A DNA stretch of 41,603 bases from Streptococcus suis YS161 (lineage in GTDB: Bacteria > Bacillota > Bacilli > Lactobacillales > Streptococcaceae). Shown here piece after piece: positions 7,018 through 16,025 of this stretch; position 1 is the first letter of the stretch, and each line of letters opens with the position of its first letter. The stretch is from assembly GCF_002760245.1 (NCBI RefSeq), contig NZ_ASCA01000008.1, positions 1 to 41,603 of the forward strand. Reading direction: 5' to 3'. The position numbers and the translations under genes are program-made. The notes beneath the pieces were generated by a model that did no database searches, had not been told where the DNA came from, and saw nothing but the letters and a program-made list of their open reading frames with translations.

Positions 7018-9973
7018 ATTTATCGTCTGATAAGCCCCCCCATCTATCCGAAGTACCAGCTATCAAGTTGCGATGCGAAACTGAGGTAGGGATTCTGCTT
7101 TCTGTTTGACTGATTCGCTGGGTAAAACTATCAGAGGTAGATCTAATCAAATTCTGCACACTGGTTGTCGTCGCATAAGGTTGTAGCGAACTGCTGGTTA
7201 GATAGCCACGACCCGTAATATTGGAATCAACCTGAGACTTGGTTTGGTAGCCTTTTGAGTTAATGGCTGATTCAACTTGCGTACTTGTTAGTCGTTGTTC
7301 AATTTGCCCAGCCTGTGTATGTATAGTGGATTCTGCACTTGCTACTCGACCGCTCAAATTATTAAAATCCGTCTTTGCGACTTTCTGTGAGATGGCATCA
7401 TTGGCAATAGTTAGCTCAGACTTGGTCTGACTAATCATTGTCGCATTGCTAGTTGCTTTTGAAAGGGCTGCTTCTGCCGTAGATTTCACACCGTCCACAA
7501 AGGTCTTGTCAGCTTTAAGTAAAATGGACTGGGTCGTTTGATTAATACTTGTCGTATGATTCTCAACTGTACTCTTGAGATTGTCATAGTCCATTTTAGA
7601 TACTTTACTAGCCACATCACCCAACAATTGCCTGATTTGGGTTTCAGCATTCATCATTTTATTCTCAGTATGAGTAAGCTTTGTAGACAGCTGAGTTTGG
7701 CCCTCAGCTGTCTGAGTAATTAGTGTTCTGGTTTGACTGAGATCTGTGATTAAGTCTTCAGGAGCAGGTGACCAGTCAGTAGGCATAGAAGAAAGTTCAA
7801 ACTTTGGTCTTCCAGCTAAGGCATTTCCTCTGACTTGCACAAAAAGATTGAGCTTTGCTACACTAACAACCGATACACCATCAGGAATACGAACCGTTCG
7901 GTATATTCGCTCGCGAGGTTGGGTTGCTGAAACAACTTTATAGCAGTTTAGATAGAGAGGATTGCCATTGGATAAAGTCAAGCGTAGCTCGCATCCTATC
8001 CTAGACTGTCCTCTTTCATCAGGCGACAGATTTTCCCCCTTGATATCAACGCTGATCGTCACAAACTTTCCTGCCTGAGCATAGTCGATAAAGTCCGAAG
8101 CACTATCTAGAAACTTACTCCCGGATGTAATATAAGTATCACTTTTTAGTATGTAATTTCGACCACCAAAATCAACTGGAATCTTAGCTACGGTCTCTCG
8201 AATCTCAGTTGTTATCCGATTCCCCAATTGCGTAATCGTTGACTCTGCAGTTTCGATTCTCTGTTTTGCTTGGTTAAAATCGCTAGTCTTAACACGCTGG
8301 GAAATTTGGTCTGCTTGCGTTTGAATCATGGATTCTGCACTAATTACTCGACCAGTCAGACCATCCACCAGTTGCTTACTCGCAAGTAGTTTTATATCCT
8401 CCTTGGTTTGTGTGAGATTGGTAGTGACAGTTGCCAACTGTCCACCTATCAGTGATTTTGCTACATCAACCAATCGACTCGCCTCAGAGATAGCTTGTGA
8501 TTTTGCTGTCGCAATTTTTAACTCTGTTTGACTACGCTCCGTCGAAGTCAAGCGGTTAGCTTCTTGAATCGCATCGAGCTTGGCTTGTTCTGCCCTTCTG
8601 AGAGCTTCAGTTGCCCCAGTTTGAGCCTGTACTGCCTTTTGTTTGGCTTCTGTGGCTAGGTTGGTATTTACCCCAGCCTTTGCCAATAAATCACGAGTTG
8701 TGCGTTGCTGTTCCTCTTCTTGTTGCAGCATCTGTTGGTGAATAGAAGAAAGCTCACTATCAATGCTAGCCTTTAATCGATCCGCATAGACCTCCCCATG
8801 ACTTTGAGCCTGAAGGATTGCATTATCAATGGCTACTTGACGTTTCTCAAATTCTGCATCAAAGGCTCTGTTGGCATTCTCAATGGCAATTTCAACGGCA
8901 ACATCCTCACTCCGCTTATTCCCTTCAAGGAGATTATTTGCTAGGGTAGTCAAGCTTCCGCCAGTTTTACCTGTACCGATACTTGCCTTATCATCAAACG
9001 TGATAGAGCGGTAATTCTTAGCTAGAGGATCATAATCATAAGCAAGGGCTTTCTTCCTCACATCAATGCCGTGTAGCTTGCTTTTTAAAGTCACTGTATC
9101 GCCTAGATGAACTGTTTGACCATCTAATTCAAATGCCTCAATGATGATGGCATCTTTGGGCTTATCAATACCCTCTAAGCGAAACTTGCTACTAGCCCAC
9201 TCTATTAACTCTTGACGAGTTCTGACACTATTATTTGTATAGGTCACTTCATTGATGAAAGGATAAGAGTTTATCAACGGACTGTCTACAGTTACTTGAA
9301 GGACAGCTTCCCTATCCTGACCCTCTTGTTTAAAGCTTGAAGTGGCATGGATACGAGTGATAATCTGTGAACTTTCTTTCGTTCGCTGATACTTTTTCAA
9401 ATTGTAGTGAGTAGAGATAACAACTCCACGGTCCTGTCCTCGCTCACTCTTAATTGATAAGGCAAGGTTATCTCGAACCAGTTCTCCCTCCCAAGTTCCA
9501 AGGATAGAGTGTTTACCATCCATCAGGCTGGAGTACAGCGTCTGTTCCTTGTCCGTTGTATAGGTTCTATTCTTGACAATGTCACTGGTAAAAGAAAAAT
9601 CTCCAAGTGGAGACTTGCTTGCCATGACCATGCTTGATAGTGCTGTTGCACAAGGTACCTGTTCACACCTAAATGGAGATACCAACCTAGTCATGACGTC
9701 ATCTGATATGTGATAGGCCACAACTTCAAGACTGGTGTCTCCTTCAATGACTTTCTTAATCCTAAACAACTGGTGTCCCAATACTGGAACTGGGCTACGA
9801 ACGAGGTAGTCCTCTTTTAACTCTCGAAATAGTCCGCTGTCTGTGATTGGATAGGTAAAATTTAGGACAAAATCCCCATTCAAGGTTTCTTTAACGCTTG
9901 CCTTTATGGTCTCTGGGAGTGGTTTCCCATGCCATTTTGCCGTTCGAACGGTTTTGTCTAATAAAGATAGCAC
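7010..9973 (-). CDS. Tail-associated lysin/Tal-like tail tip protein, N-terminal part (frameshifted)
   Basis: The first 330 or so residues match the prophage tail (Gp44/Tal-type) tip fold, including LSLLDKTVRTAKWHGK and YDYDPLAKNYRSITFDD. Next comes a long coiled coil (about 350-500), then repeated blocks ending QTxLSTKLT, QISQRVKTSDF and IEQRLTSTQ typical of tail fibre stalks. I chose the GTG at 9973, which overlaps the Dit stop (TAGTG) behind GGGGG. In-frame TTG and GTG codons at 9988 and 9982 are alternatives. The frame ends prematurely at 7010 just after a G7 run. The rejoined protein would be about 1,490 residues, the normal size for such tail tip proteins. Confidence 0.85.
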   Translation of the reverse strand: MLSLLDKTVRTAKWHGKPLPETIKASVKETLNGDFVLNFTYPITDSGLFRELKEDYLVRSPVPVLGHQLFRIKKVIEGDTSLEVVAYHISDDVMTRLVSPFRCEQVPCATALSSMVMASKSPLGDFSFTSDIVKNRTYTTDKEQTLYSSLMDGKHSILGTWEGELVRDNLALSIKSERGQDRGVVISTHYNLKKYQRTKESSQIITRIHATSSFKQEGQDREAVLQVTVDSPLINSYPFINEVTYTNNSVRTRQELIEWASSKFRLEGIDKPKDAIIIEAFELDGQTVHLGDTVTLKSKLHGIDVRKKALAYDYDPLAKNYRSITFDDKASIGTGKTGGSLTTLANNLLEGNKRSEDVAVEIAIENANRAFDAEFEKRQVAIDNAILQAQSHGEVYADRLKASIDSELSSIHQQMLQQEEEQQRTTRDLLAKAGVNTNLATEAKQKAVQAQTGATEALRRAEQAKLDAIQEANRLTSTERSQTELKIATAKSQAISEASRLVDVAKSLIGGQLATVTTNLTQTKEDIKLLASKQLVDGLTGRVISAESMIQTQADQISQRVKTSDFNQAKQRIETAESTITQLGNRITTEIRETVAKIPVDFGGRNYILKSDTYITSGSKFLDSASDFIDYAQAGKFVTISVDIKGENLSPDERGQSRIGCELRLTLSNGNPLYLNCYKVVSATQPRERIYRTVRIPDGVSVVSVAKLNLFVQVRGNALAGRPKFELSSMPTDWSPAPEDLITDLSQTRTLITQTAEGQTQLSTKLTHTENKMMNAETQIRQLLGDVASKVSKMDYDNLKSTVENHTTSINQTTQSILLKADKTFVDGVKSTAEAALSKATSNATMISQTKSELTIANDAISQKVAKTDFNNLSGRVASAESTIHTQAGQIEQRLTSTQVESAINSKGYQTKSQVDSNITGRGYLTSSSLQPYATTTSVQNLIRSTSDSFTQRISQTESRIPTSVSHRNLIAGTSDRWGGLSDDKCE
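7035..7041 (-). other. G7 homopolymer causing the Tal frameshift
   Basis: Seven consecutive G on the minus strand lie where the two tail reading frames should meet. Six G would give one continuous protein. It may be a true mutation, a phase-variable tract, a transcriptional slippage site or a sequencing error. Confidence 0.75.
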
Positions 9974-10695
9974 TAAGCCCACCCCCAATTCATTTCTATT
10001 GTTAATGATGTAATGCCAGCACCTAAGACAACTCCAACCGAGTCATTTCTGGCCGCATCAATGGAAATAAAATCGCCAGACCATTTTACAGGCTGACCTC
10101 TTTGTGTCTTAAAACTTGGCTGACTAGGATTATTATCCATAATGAGTGTTTCTTGTAATCGCTCCAAGCGGATGACATCATCCCCAATCGTAAAGCTAGT
10201 TTCACTAGTCGAGTTGCCACTTATGGTAATCTTTGGAAAAGCAATGGCTGAACCTTGACTTCTAAAAGTACCACTAGTCCTAAACACCTGCGAGGTCGTC
10301 GTTTTGAACCACTTGGTTGGGTGACAAGAAAATGTAACCTTAAACTCATACACCCCCAGCTTATCCTTTTGAACTGGAGTATGGTGTACCTTGTAACACC
10401 AAAAGCGTATGGTCTTGAAACTAGCGTTCTCAAGCCAAAATCCTTCTTTCAAAAATAGCTTCAAAAAGGATAATAACTGTTCTTCACTAGGTTTTACAAG
10501 ATAGAGGGTGTAGCTCAGTTCCATGACACTTCTGCGAGGATTGGTTTGAAGAACCGCTCCTGACAGGCCTTGGTGTTCTATCAATTGCGTCTTACTTTCA
10601 CTTACTGTGATTGAAGGACTATCTTCCACGATTACCTTAAAAGGAAAAGAACTCGTGGACACTCCACCAATGGTTAATGCATTATGTTTAATCAT
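9973..10695 (-). CDS. Distal tail protein (Dit)
   Basis: This 240-residue protein of the siphovirus tail component family forms the hexameric ring joining tail tube and tip. The N-terminal half (residues 1-135) shows the beta-rich Dit core, including the belt-like segment WCYKVHHTPVQKDKLGVYEFKV, where the last residues are part of a longer strand. The C-terminal half is a jelly-roll-like domain. It lies between tape measure and Tal, the canonical order, and overlaps the tape measure stop by four bases (ATGA). Length is usual. Confidence 0.9.
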   Translation of the reverse strand: MIKHNALTIGGVSTSSFPFKVIVEDSPSITVSESKTQLIEHQGLSGAVLQTNPRRSVMELSYTLYLVKPSEEQLLSFLKLFLKEGFWLENASFKTIRFWCYKVHHTPVQKDKLGVYEFKVTFSCHPTKWFKTTTSQVFRTSGTFRSQGSAIAFPKITISGNSTSETSFTIGDDVIRLERLQETLIMDNNPSQPSFKTQRGQPVKWSGDFISIDAARNDSVGVVLGAGITSLTIEMNWGWA

Positions 10696-13550
10696 GGTTT
10701 CACTCCTCTCAATCCTTGTTGACGTTCTAATTCATACACTAGTTTTTCTCCAACCATCTCCGCTAGTCGGTGAAGGTCAGTTTCTTCTCTTATCGTATTT
10801 CCAGTAATGGTGATGTGAATGGTTGGTAAATTGCTTGTCATGGTCTTTGCGATTCCTCGACCAATTGCACCCAATGTTTGTTCATTCAAGGGCAAGACTG
10901 CTTCTTTTCCAGCCTCACCTCCAACCATTAGGCTATTGCCATTCATTCCAAATGCAGTGGGCTTGGTTAAAATTCCACCTTTGGCATACCAATCAATGGA
11001 GATTCTCGGAATACCGCCCTTCAACCAATCGAGTGGATTGGCAGAACCTGATACTCGAAAATGAGGAAGGGGAATATGTGGCCATCTGATTTGGAAGTTA
11101 AAAAGATTTTTAATGGCATTGATGGCATTACTCACGGCATCTCTTGCACCATTGATAGCACTTGAAATGGTATTTTTCACACCGTTCCAAACAGATGAAA
11201 CTGTATTGGATATCCCATTCAGAATATTGGATACGGTACTACTGATACCATTCCATATGGTTGATACTGTTGAACCAATCGCAGACATAACACTGGAAAT
11301 TGTCGACTGAATAGCTGACCAGATAGATGAAATGACAGAACTAATGGCAGATAGTACATTTGAGATGGTATGCTTGATACCTGTCCAAGCAGTTGAGATG
11401 TACTGGGCGATGAAATTGAGGGCTAAGGAAATAAGGGACTTGATGCCCTCCCATGCTATCGACAAGACCTGTTTGATGGTTTCCCAAGCGCCAGTCCAAT
11501 CACCAGTGATAACCTGCATGACTGCCTTGATGATACCAAGTACCACATTGATAGCAGTCTCGACCACAATCTTTATCATCTCCCAAGCGGCTGTGATGAT
11601 GAGTTTGATATTCTCCCAACTTGCTTGGATGAGCGGTCCAAGAATAGTCATCACCGTTTGAATAACCGTATTGATGGCATTCCATACCGTGGTTGCAGCA
11701 TTTAGAATCAATTGCTGGTTTTCAGTCCACCATGTGGTTAGCGTTCCCCAGATGGACATAACAAAACTAGAAATCTGCTGGATGATCATGGACAGAAAGG
11801 CATAGATACTATTCCAGATTTCCGTCACAGCCGTTCGAAAGCCTTCGTGATTCGTCCAGAGTTCTTTTAACCCAACAATCAGTAAGGTAATGGCAGCTAC
11901 AATACCAACAATAATCCCCACAATCGGCAAAAATGCCGTTATCATTCCAACAACGGTTGTCCCCATAGCGGCTGCCGCAACCTGTAAGCCCAAGAAAATA
12001 GGAAGTAACATACCTACCACGGCTAAAATACCTGTGAAGATAATGACGACTTCCTTGATGGGACTGGATAAGTTGGTAAACCAAGTCGCTAGTTGACTAA
12101 TAATGTCTGCCAAACTTTGGAAGACTGGAATAAGGATCTCCAGAATCGGTTGACCGATTGCTGCTAGAGCATTAGTTCCAGACTGTCTTAAGTTACCCAG
12201 AACGTTTTCCAGTCCATCTGATTCCCTTGCAGCTTGTCCCAAGGCTCCAGAGAGTTCATTGCCGTCCTCTACCATTTGAAGGAGGGTTAACTGCTTCTGA
12301 GCTTCTGATAGTTCATTGAAGGACTTTCCATAGAGCTTGTTCGCCGCTGCATTACGAGTGGTTTCTGTCGCAGAAATACCTAGAGCTGCGTCATTTTCAT
12401 AGTTTCCTTTGAGGAAGGACTGCAGGTTTTCGGTGACTTCTTCGATGGATTTGTCGTAAAATGCTGCCCCATCAGCCGCTGCTCTGGTGGCACGAGTGGT
12501 CAGATCCAAAGCCTGAGCCGTATCCATTCCAGAGGTTTTGGCAAAGGAAGCCATCTGAGTGAAGGAGCCTTGAAGACGCTCTGGAACAATGTCCATCTCT
12601 TCCCCAATCTTATTGAGGGCATCCTTAGCAGCATTCTCCATATCCCCAAATACTGTAGAGAATTGGGCATTGCTGGCTTGAAGTTGAGCTGCCGCAGACA
12701 TGGACTCTGTTCCGACTTCGAAGATTTTCTGAGAGATGTCTGCTAGCTTCTCACTGGTTGCTTGAAGTGCCTCAGCCCGAATGGTGTCAGACATGGCTTT
12801 CATACCATCTTGAGCACCATCGGCAGAGGATTTGGTCTCATCCATCTCGTTGTTCAAGTTATTGAGAGCGGTCTTTGCTTGGTTCAACTCAGCCTCCATC
12901 TTATTGGCTTCAATGGAATTCTCACCATATTCACTCTTTGTCAGGGCTAGTTGCTTTTCGAGATTGGAAATTTGTTTAGAAACAATTTCTGACTGTGCTC
13001 CGATCTTTTGTTGGGCTATGGCATTGCGTTCTGCTTCGGAACTATTGGATGACAAAGCACTTTCTTGTAACTCAAATTGAGACGTGACCTTGTTCATCTC
13101 ACTTGCTAACTGCCCCTGCTCCACTTGGAGTTTATCTAATTGTTGAGCCGCTGAACTACTTGCTCGACCGTGATTCTCAAGTGTTGATGACACATCAGCT
13201 AACTTAGTTTCATAGGACGTTAGCAGCCTTTGAGTAGTTTCCACCTCACGTTGAAAGGCACGGTACTGGTCTGCCCCAATATCCCCAGCCTTAAATTGAG
13301 CTTCCACCTGTGATTGGGCTTGACGGAGCGTTGCCAATTTTTCTTTGGTTGTCTCGACTTGTTTTGCCAAGACTTCCTGCTTTTGAGTAAGGAGGGTGAC
13401 ATTGCCTGTATCAAACTTGAGAGCCTTATCAATTTGTCTTAGTTCTTTGGTAGCTTCAGATGCTTGTTTGTTCACACCCTTTAGGGCATCTTGTAAGGGT
13501 TGGGTATCGCCACCAATTTCAATTGTAATCCCCTTTATGTTTCCAGCCAT
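10692..13550 (-). CDS. Tail tape measure protein
   Basis: The 952-residue protein sets tail length. Residues 1-240 are coiled coil (DKALKFDTGNVTLLTQKQEV), about 250-480 is a TP901-type tape measure core, and about 485-560 is strongly hydrophobic with membrane-spanning potential. Residues about 700-830 carry short degenerate repeats of the ISSVxSxIWSAI / VSNILNGISNTV type, each around 11-20 residues. A G-rich conserved patch GGEAGKEAVLPL lies near 890. The ATG at 13550 follows AGGAGG. It lies directly after the frameshifted chaperone genes, as in other siphophages. Confidence 0.95.
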   Translation of the reverse strand: MAGNIKGITIEIGGDTQPLQDALKGVNKQASEATKELRQIDKALKFDTGNVTLLTQKQEVLAKQVETTKEKLATLRQAQSQVEAQFKAGDIGADQYRAFQREVETTQRLLTSYETKLADVSSTLENHGRASSSAAQQLDKLQVEQGQLASEMNKVTSQFELQESALSSNSSEAERNAIAQQKIGAQSEIVSKQISNLEKQLALTKSEYGENSIEANKMEAELNQAKTALNNLNNEMDETKSSADGAQDGMKAMSDTIRAEALQATSEKLADISQKIFEVGTESMSAAAQLQASNAQFSTVFGDMENAAKDALNKIGEEMDIVPERLQGSFTQMASFAKTSGMDTAQALDLTTRATRAAADGAAFYDKSIEEVTENLQSFLKGNYENDAALGISATETTRNAAANKLYGKSFNELSEAQKQLTLLQMVEDGNELSGALGQAARESDGLENVLGNLRQSGTNALAAIGQPILEILIPVFQSLADIISQLATWFTNLSSPIKEVVIIFTGILAVVGMLLPIFLGLQVAAAAMGTTVVGMITAFLPIVGIIVGIVAAITLLIVGLKELWTNHEGFRTAVTEIWNSIYAFLSMIIQQISSFVMSIWGTLTTWWTENQQLILNAATTVWNAINTVIQTVMTILGPLIQASWENIKLIITAAWEMIKIVVETAINVVLGIIKAVMQVITGDWTGAWETIKQVLSIAWEGIKSLISLALNFIAQYISTAWTGIKHTISNVLSAISSVISSIWSAIQSTISSVMSAIGSTVSTIWNGISSTVSNILNGISNTVSSVWNGVKNTISSAINGARDAVSNAINAIKNLFNFQIRWPHIPLPHFRVSGSANPLDWLKGGIPRISIDWYAKGGILTKPTAFGMNGNSLMVGGEAGKEAVLPLNEQTLGAIGRGIAKTMTSNLPTIHITITGNTIREETDLHRLAEMVGEKLVYELERQQGLRGVKP

Positions 13551-13568
13551 AGTCCCTCCTTTCTACCA

Positions 13569-14152
13569 TCAGAAATTATCAAAATCAGCTTGAGTTGCCG
13601 GGCGTGTTTGAGAAGTTTCTCGAGTACGCATCTCCACATAGTCCGTTTGATAGTCAAGTGCCATTCCAATAGAGATATGTTTTAAATCGTCAATGGTCAG
13701 ACCAGTCTCCTTACAACAGGAGAAATAACTCTCTACTGTGAAGATTTCTTCACTCGCTGTTTCTGTTTCATCTGCTTTTTTCTGGTTGACATCCCTTGGT
13801 TCAACATATTCATCAAGACAGGGGCTACTTCCTGAACTGGAAATTCCTCCAATTCCATGAAGAAATCCACAAAAGGTTTCACACGAGGATTGGCAGATTT
13901 GGCAAAAACCCAAAAAAGACGATGGAAAAAGGTCATATCAAAGTCAGATAAGATAGACACATCAACCTGACTTGCCTTGAGTTCTTCCCCTTCCTCCAGC
14001 TGGTCTAGCTTATCCAAGATAGCTTGACTATTGACCATAGAAAAGAGATCTTGGAAATAGTCCTTACCAAACTGCTCTTTATAAGCAATTGGTGTGTAGG
14101 CATTGGTTGCTAACTCGTAGGTTGTTCCTGCTATGGTAATACTTTCTCTCAT
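13569..14152 (-). CDS. Tail assembly chaperone gpGT, made by -1 frameshift
   Basis: Translation starts at 14152 as for the short chaperone, slips at 13775-13781 and continues in the -1 frame to 13569. This gives about 194 residues ending TQADFDNF. The extension is ADETETASEEIFTVESYFS and a helical tail. In siphophages the long form bridges the tape measure and the tail tube protein during assembly. The arrangement of slippery site, overlap and following tape measure is diagnostic. The extension has no start site of its own. Confidence 0.88.
13733..14152 (-). CDS. Tail assembly chaperone gpG (unshifted form)
   Basis: The 139-residue, mainly helical protein starts at the ATG at 14152, ten bases after the major tail protein stop. 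It ends with a lysine/glutamine-rich tail (RKKQMKQKQRVKKSSQ) encoded after the slippery site. By position it coats or chaperones the tape measure during tail assembly. The frameshifted partner uses the same start. Confidence 0.88.
   Translation of the reverse strand: MRESITIAGTTYELATNAYTPIAYKEQFGKDYFQDLFSMVNSQAILDKLDQLEEGEELKASQVDVSILSDFDMTFFHRLFWVFAKSANPRVKPFVDFFMELEEFPVQEVAPVLMNMLNQGMSTRKKQMKQKQRVKKSSQ
13775..13781 (-). promoter_or_regulatory. Programmed -1 ribosomal frameshift site A AAA AAG
   Basis: On the minus strand the zero frame reads AGA AAA AAG CAG. The heptamer A AAA AAG allows tandem slippage to AAA AAA G, after which the -1 frame reads GCA GAT GAA and remains open to 13569. It is the same heptamer as in E. 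coli dnaX. I did not model downstream RNA structure. Confidence 0.85.
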
Positions 14153-14162
14153 TGCCTACTCC

Positions 14163-14732
14163 TTACTTACGAGGTTCAAAAACTGCCTTGAACCAGTTTT
14201 GACGAATCTCATCACTCGTTTCCTCCGTTGTTCGTCGACGTACAACCTTATCAAGAGGGCGAGGACTGGCAGTAAAGGTCAACTCTACCTCATTGATATC
14301 TGAACCAGACTTGGTTTTTGAACCAACTGTCGGTCGAGATGCGTAACAATAATACAAAACGTGTAATGTTTCTTTTTTATCCCCTTCAAAACGGAACATC
14401 AACGCAAAATTTTTCTTTTCGCTGTTTGCGATTTCTGAAATGGTATTTGTCGTCGCATCCAACTGTTCTCCAAGGACTCGAGTCAAAAATTCTTGCGTTA
14501 GAAGAGCAACTTTTAGCGTTCCTTCATAACCATCGTTTGACTCAGTAGTATAAAAATTGATATTGTCTGCCTTATAAGAACCCTTGTCGCCTGTTGGTTC
14601 TAGGGTTAATTCTGCAGCACCACGAAGGCGTTCTACATTGCCGTATGTCAACGCACCATCAGAACCTTCGCTTGTAACTTCTGCCCAATGGACATCTTGT
14701 AGTCCAAAGGTGACCTTATTCTTTTCAGCCAT
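14163..14732 (-). CDS. Major tail protein, phi13 family
   Basis: The 189-residue beta-rich protein builds the tail tube. The start MAEKNKVTFGLQDVHWAEV is typical of the phi13-type major tail proteins, as is the central ELTLEPTGDKGSYKADN. I use the ATG at 14732 behind GGAGGATAAT in preference to an in-frame ATG at 14744. It lies between the tail terminator-like gene and the tail chaperones, the expected order. Confidence 0.92.
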   Translation of the reverse strand: MAEKNKVTFGLQDVHWAEVTSEGSDGALTYGNVERLRGAAELTLEPTGDKGSYKADNINFYTTESNDGYEGTLKVALLTQEFLTRVLGEQLDATTNTISEIANSEKKNFALMFRFEGDKKETLHVLYYCYASRPTVGSKTKSGSDINEVELTFTASPRPLDKVVRRRTTEETSDEIRQNWFKAVFEPRK

Positions 14733-14733
14733 A

Positions 14734-15060
14734 TTATCCTCCATGTAATGTGATGTAATAGGTTATTTGATAGAGTTTCTCAGATGAGATATAGGTCTCT
14801 ACTTTTTCAAAATAAATAAGGTGGCTGTCAAATAATGACTCCACCTTTTGTTCAGTTGCTAAATCTTTCTTAGTAGTATAGAGTTCCACTTGCAGATTAT
14901 TCTGCTTATGATAGGTCCAATTGTCTGCACCATGATTTTCTGATTCAGTCACTAAATAAACCAGATACGGTGGTCTTGGACGACTCCCTTCTTCAAAATG
15001 ATGGTAAGCGAGGGGGAGCTGTAATTCTTTGAGAATGGAGTACATTTCGCTCAGTAACAT
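14734..15060 (-). CDS. Tail completion/terminator-like protein
   Basis: The 108-residue protein lies just before the major tail gene, the position of tail terminator proteins in HK97-type siphophages. Features such as PPYLVYLVTES and QVELYTTKKDLATEQKVE fit the small alpha/beta fold of that group. It would cap the tail tube and join it to the head. The assignment rests on position and general resemblance. Confidence 0.7.
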   Translation of the reverse strand: MLLSEMYSILKELQLPLAYHHFEEGSRPRPPYLVYLVTESENHGADNWTYHKQNNLQVELYTTKKDLATEQKVESLFDSHLIYFEKVETYISSEKLYQITYYITLHGG

Positions 15061-15066
15061 GTCTTA

Positions 15067-15435
15067 TCACACTCGCTTTCTCAGCTTTTCTTCTAAGGTT
15101 CGTATCGCTTGTTTCTCAACGGGAGCGATATGCTTAATTCCCTCAACTCGCCCGCCAGAGCTTTTTGCATGACCATTTTCTAATAGATGCGTCAGGCCTG
15201 GCGTTCGATTATGAATGGTTTTGGTTAAACCTGTACTGGTATCAATCGTTGCTTTACTCTTCCACCCTTTGGCATAGGAACCACTCTTTCTAGGTGACAT
15301 TGCTTTCAAGGTTTCAATGGATTCATCTGTGACTTCCTCTACAACTTCACGCATCACCTCTGTTGTATCCTCAACAAATTCTGCCAGCTCATTTGCGATG
15401 GCAGTTTCTAGTGCATCTAGTTCAATTCTAGTCAT
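15067..15435 (-). CDS. HK97 gp10-like head-tail/tail component
   Basis: The 122-residue protein has MSPRKSGSYAKGWKSK and NRTPGLTHLLENGHAKSSGG. These match the conserved pattern of the HK97 gp10 family (SPxxTGxYxxxWxxK followed by hLLExGHxxxxGG). It is thought to act at the head-tail joint. It overlaps the upstream connector gene by eight bases. Confidence 0.88.
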   Translation of the reverse strand: MTRIELDALETAIANELAEFVEDTTEVMREVVEEVTDESIETLKAMSPRKSGSYAKGWKSKATIDTSTGLTKTIHNRTPGLTHLLENGHAKSSGGRVEGIKHIAPVEKQAIRTLEEKLRKRV

Positions 15436-15766
15436 AACTCTCCTCCCTAATGGCGACGATGTAAATTAGTTGTCGTGGCACTGTATCTCCATCAATCGAC
15501 TCAATCTCATAGGTTTGACCACGAAATTGAATGCGAGTCGTTAAGGAATGAAGTCCAAGAATTGCCTTTTCATACCTGAGGGTGAACTGGACTTTCTCTT
15601 GATCCAGTTTCGTCACACTACCGTCCCTTTCGGTCAAGGTGAGAGGACGACAAGAGCACCACCGTTCAAATAAAGGGAGCCATGTCGAAGTTTCATTACC
15701 AATCTCATCTTGAACAATCTGTCGAACATGAAATGACAAGCGTTCTCTCAGAGGTGCAATCTTCAT
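15428..15766 (-). CDS. Head-tail adaptor (head closure) protein
   Basis: The 112-residue protein begins MKIAPLRERLSFHVRQIVQDEIGNE, fitting the SPP1 gp16-like head-tail adaptor family, with a beta-rich body including QVQFTLRY-like and IQFRGQTYEIESID strands. It would close the connector after DNA packaging. The start overlaps the preceding stop by one base. Confidence 0.83.
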   Translation of the reverse strand: MKIAPLRERLSFHVRQIVQDEIGNETSTWLPLFERWCSCRPLTLTERDGSVTKLDQEKVQFTLRYEKAILGLHSLTTRIQFRGQTYEIESIDGDTVPRQLIYIVAIREESYD

Positions 15767-16023
15767 CAGAACACATCCTTTCGTTCAGCCAACAACAAGT
15801 GATAGAGAGTCTCCTTCAACTCCTTATGATTTGCATCTTCTCTATGTTCATAAAGATAGGCAACCCCATATAGGATTGCCGTCTTTAGAACATCTGAATA
15901 GGTCGATTGACGCAGAATATCTTCACAGAGTTGTTGACAGGTTTCAAGCAACTGCTCAATCAGCCCATCCTCATCCTCGTGTTCCACTTTAAGATACTGT
16001 TTTGCTTCTGCTAAACTAACCAT
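15766..16023 (-). CDS. Head-tail connector protein (gp6/gp15-like)
   Basis: The 85-residue helical protein begins MVSLAEAKQYLKVEHEDEDGLIEQLL, the typical start of phage connector proteins that form a ring below the portal. It follows the capsid gene by two bases. Confidence 0.87.
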   Translation of the reverse strand: MVSLAEAKQYLKVEHEDEDGLIEQLLETCQQLCEDILRQSTYSDVLKTAILYGVAYLYEHREDANHKELKETLYHLLLAERKDVF

Positions 16024-16025
16024 GA

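Noticed and set aside
10819..11661. Several plus-strand frames opposite the tape measure gene
   Set aside because: They mirror the repetitive hydrophobic coding sequence on the minus strand and lack ribosome binding sites.
13569..13913. Independent gene for the second chaperone frame
   Set aside because: Its apparent N-terminal part only mirrors the overlapping chaperone frame and has no ribosome binding site; the sequence after A AAA AAG is the frameshift extension.
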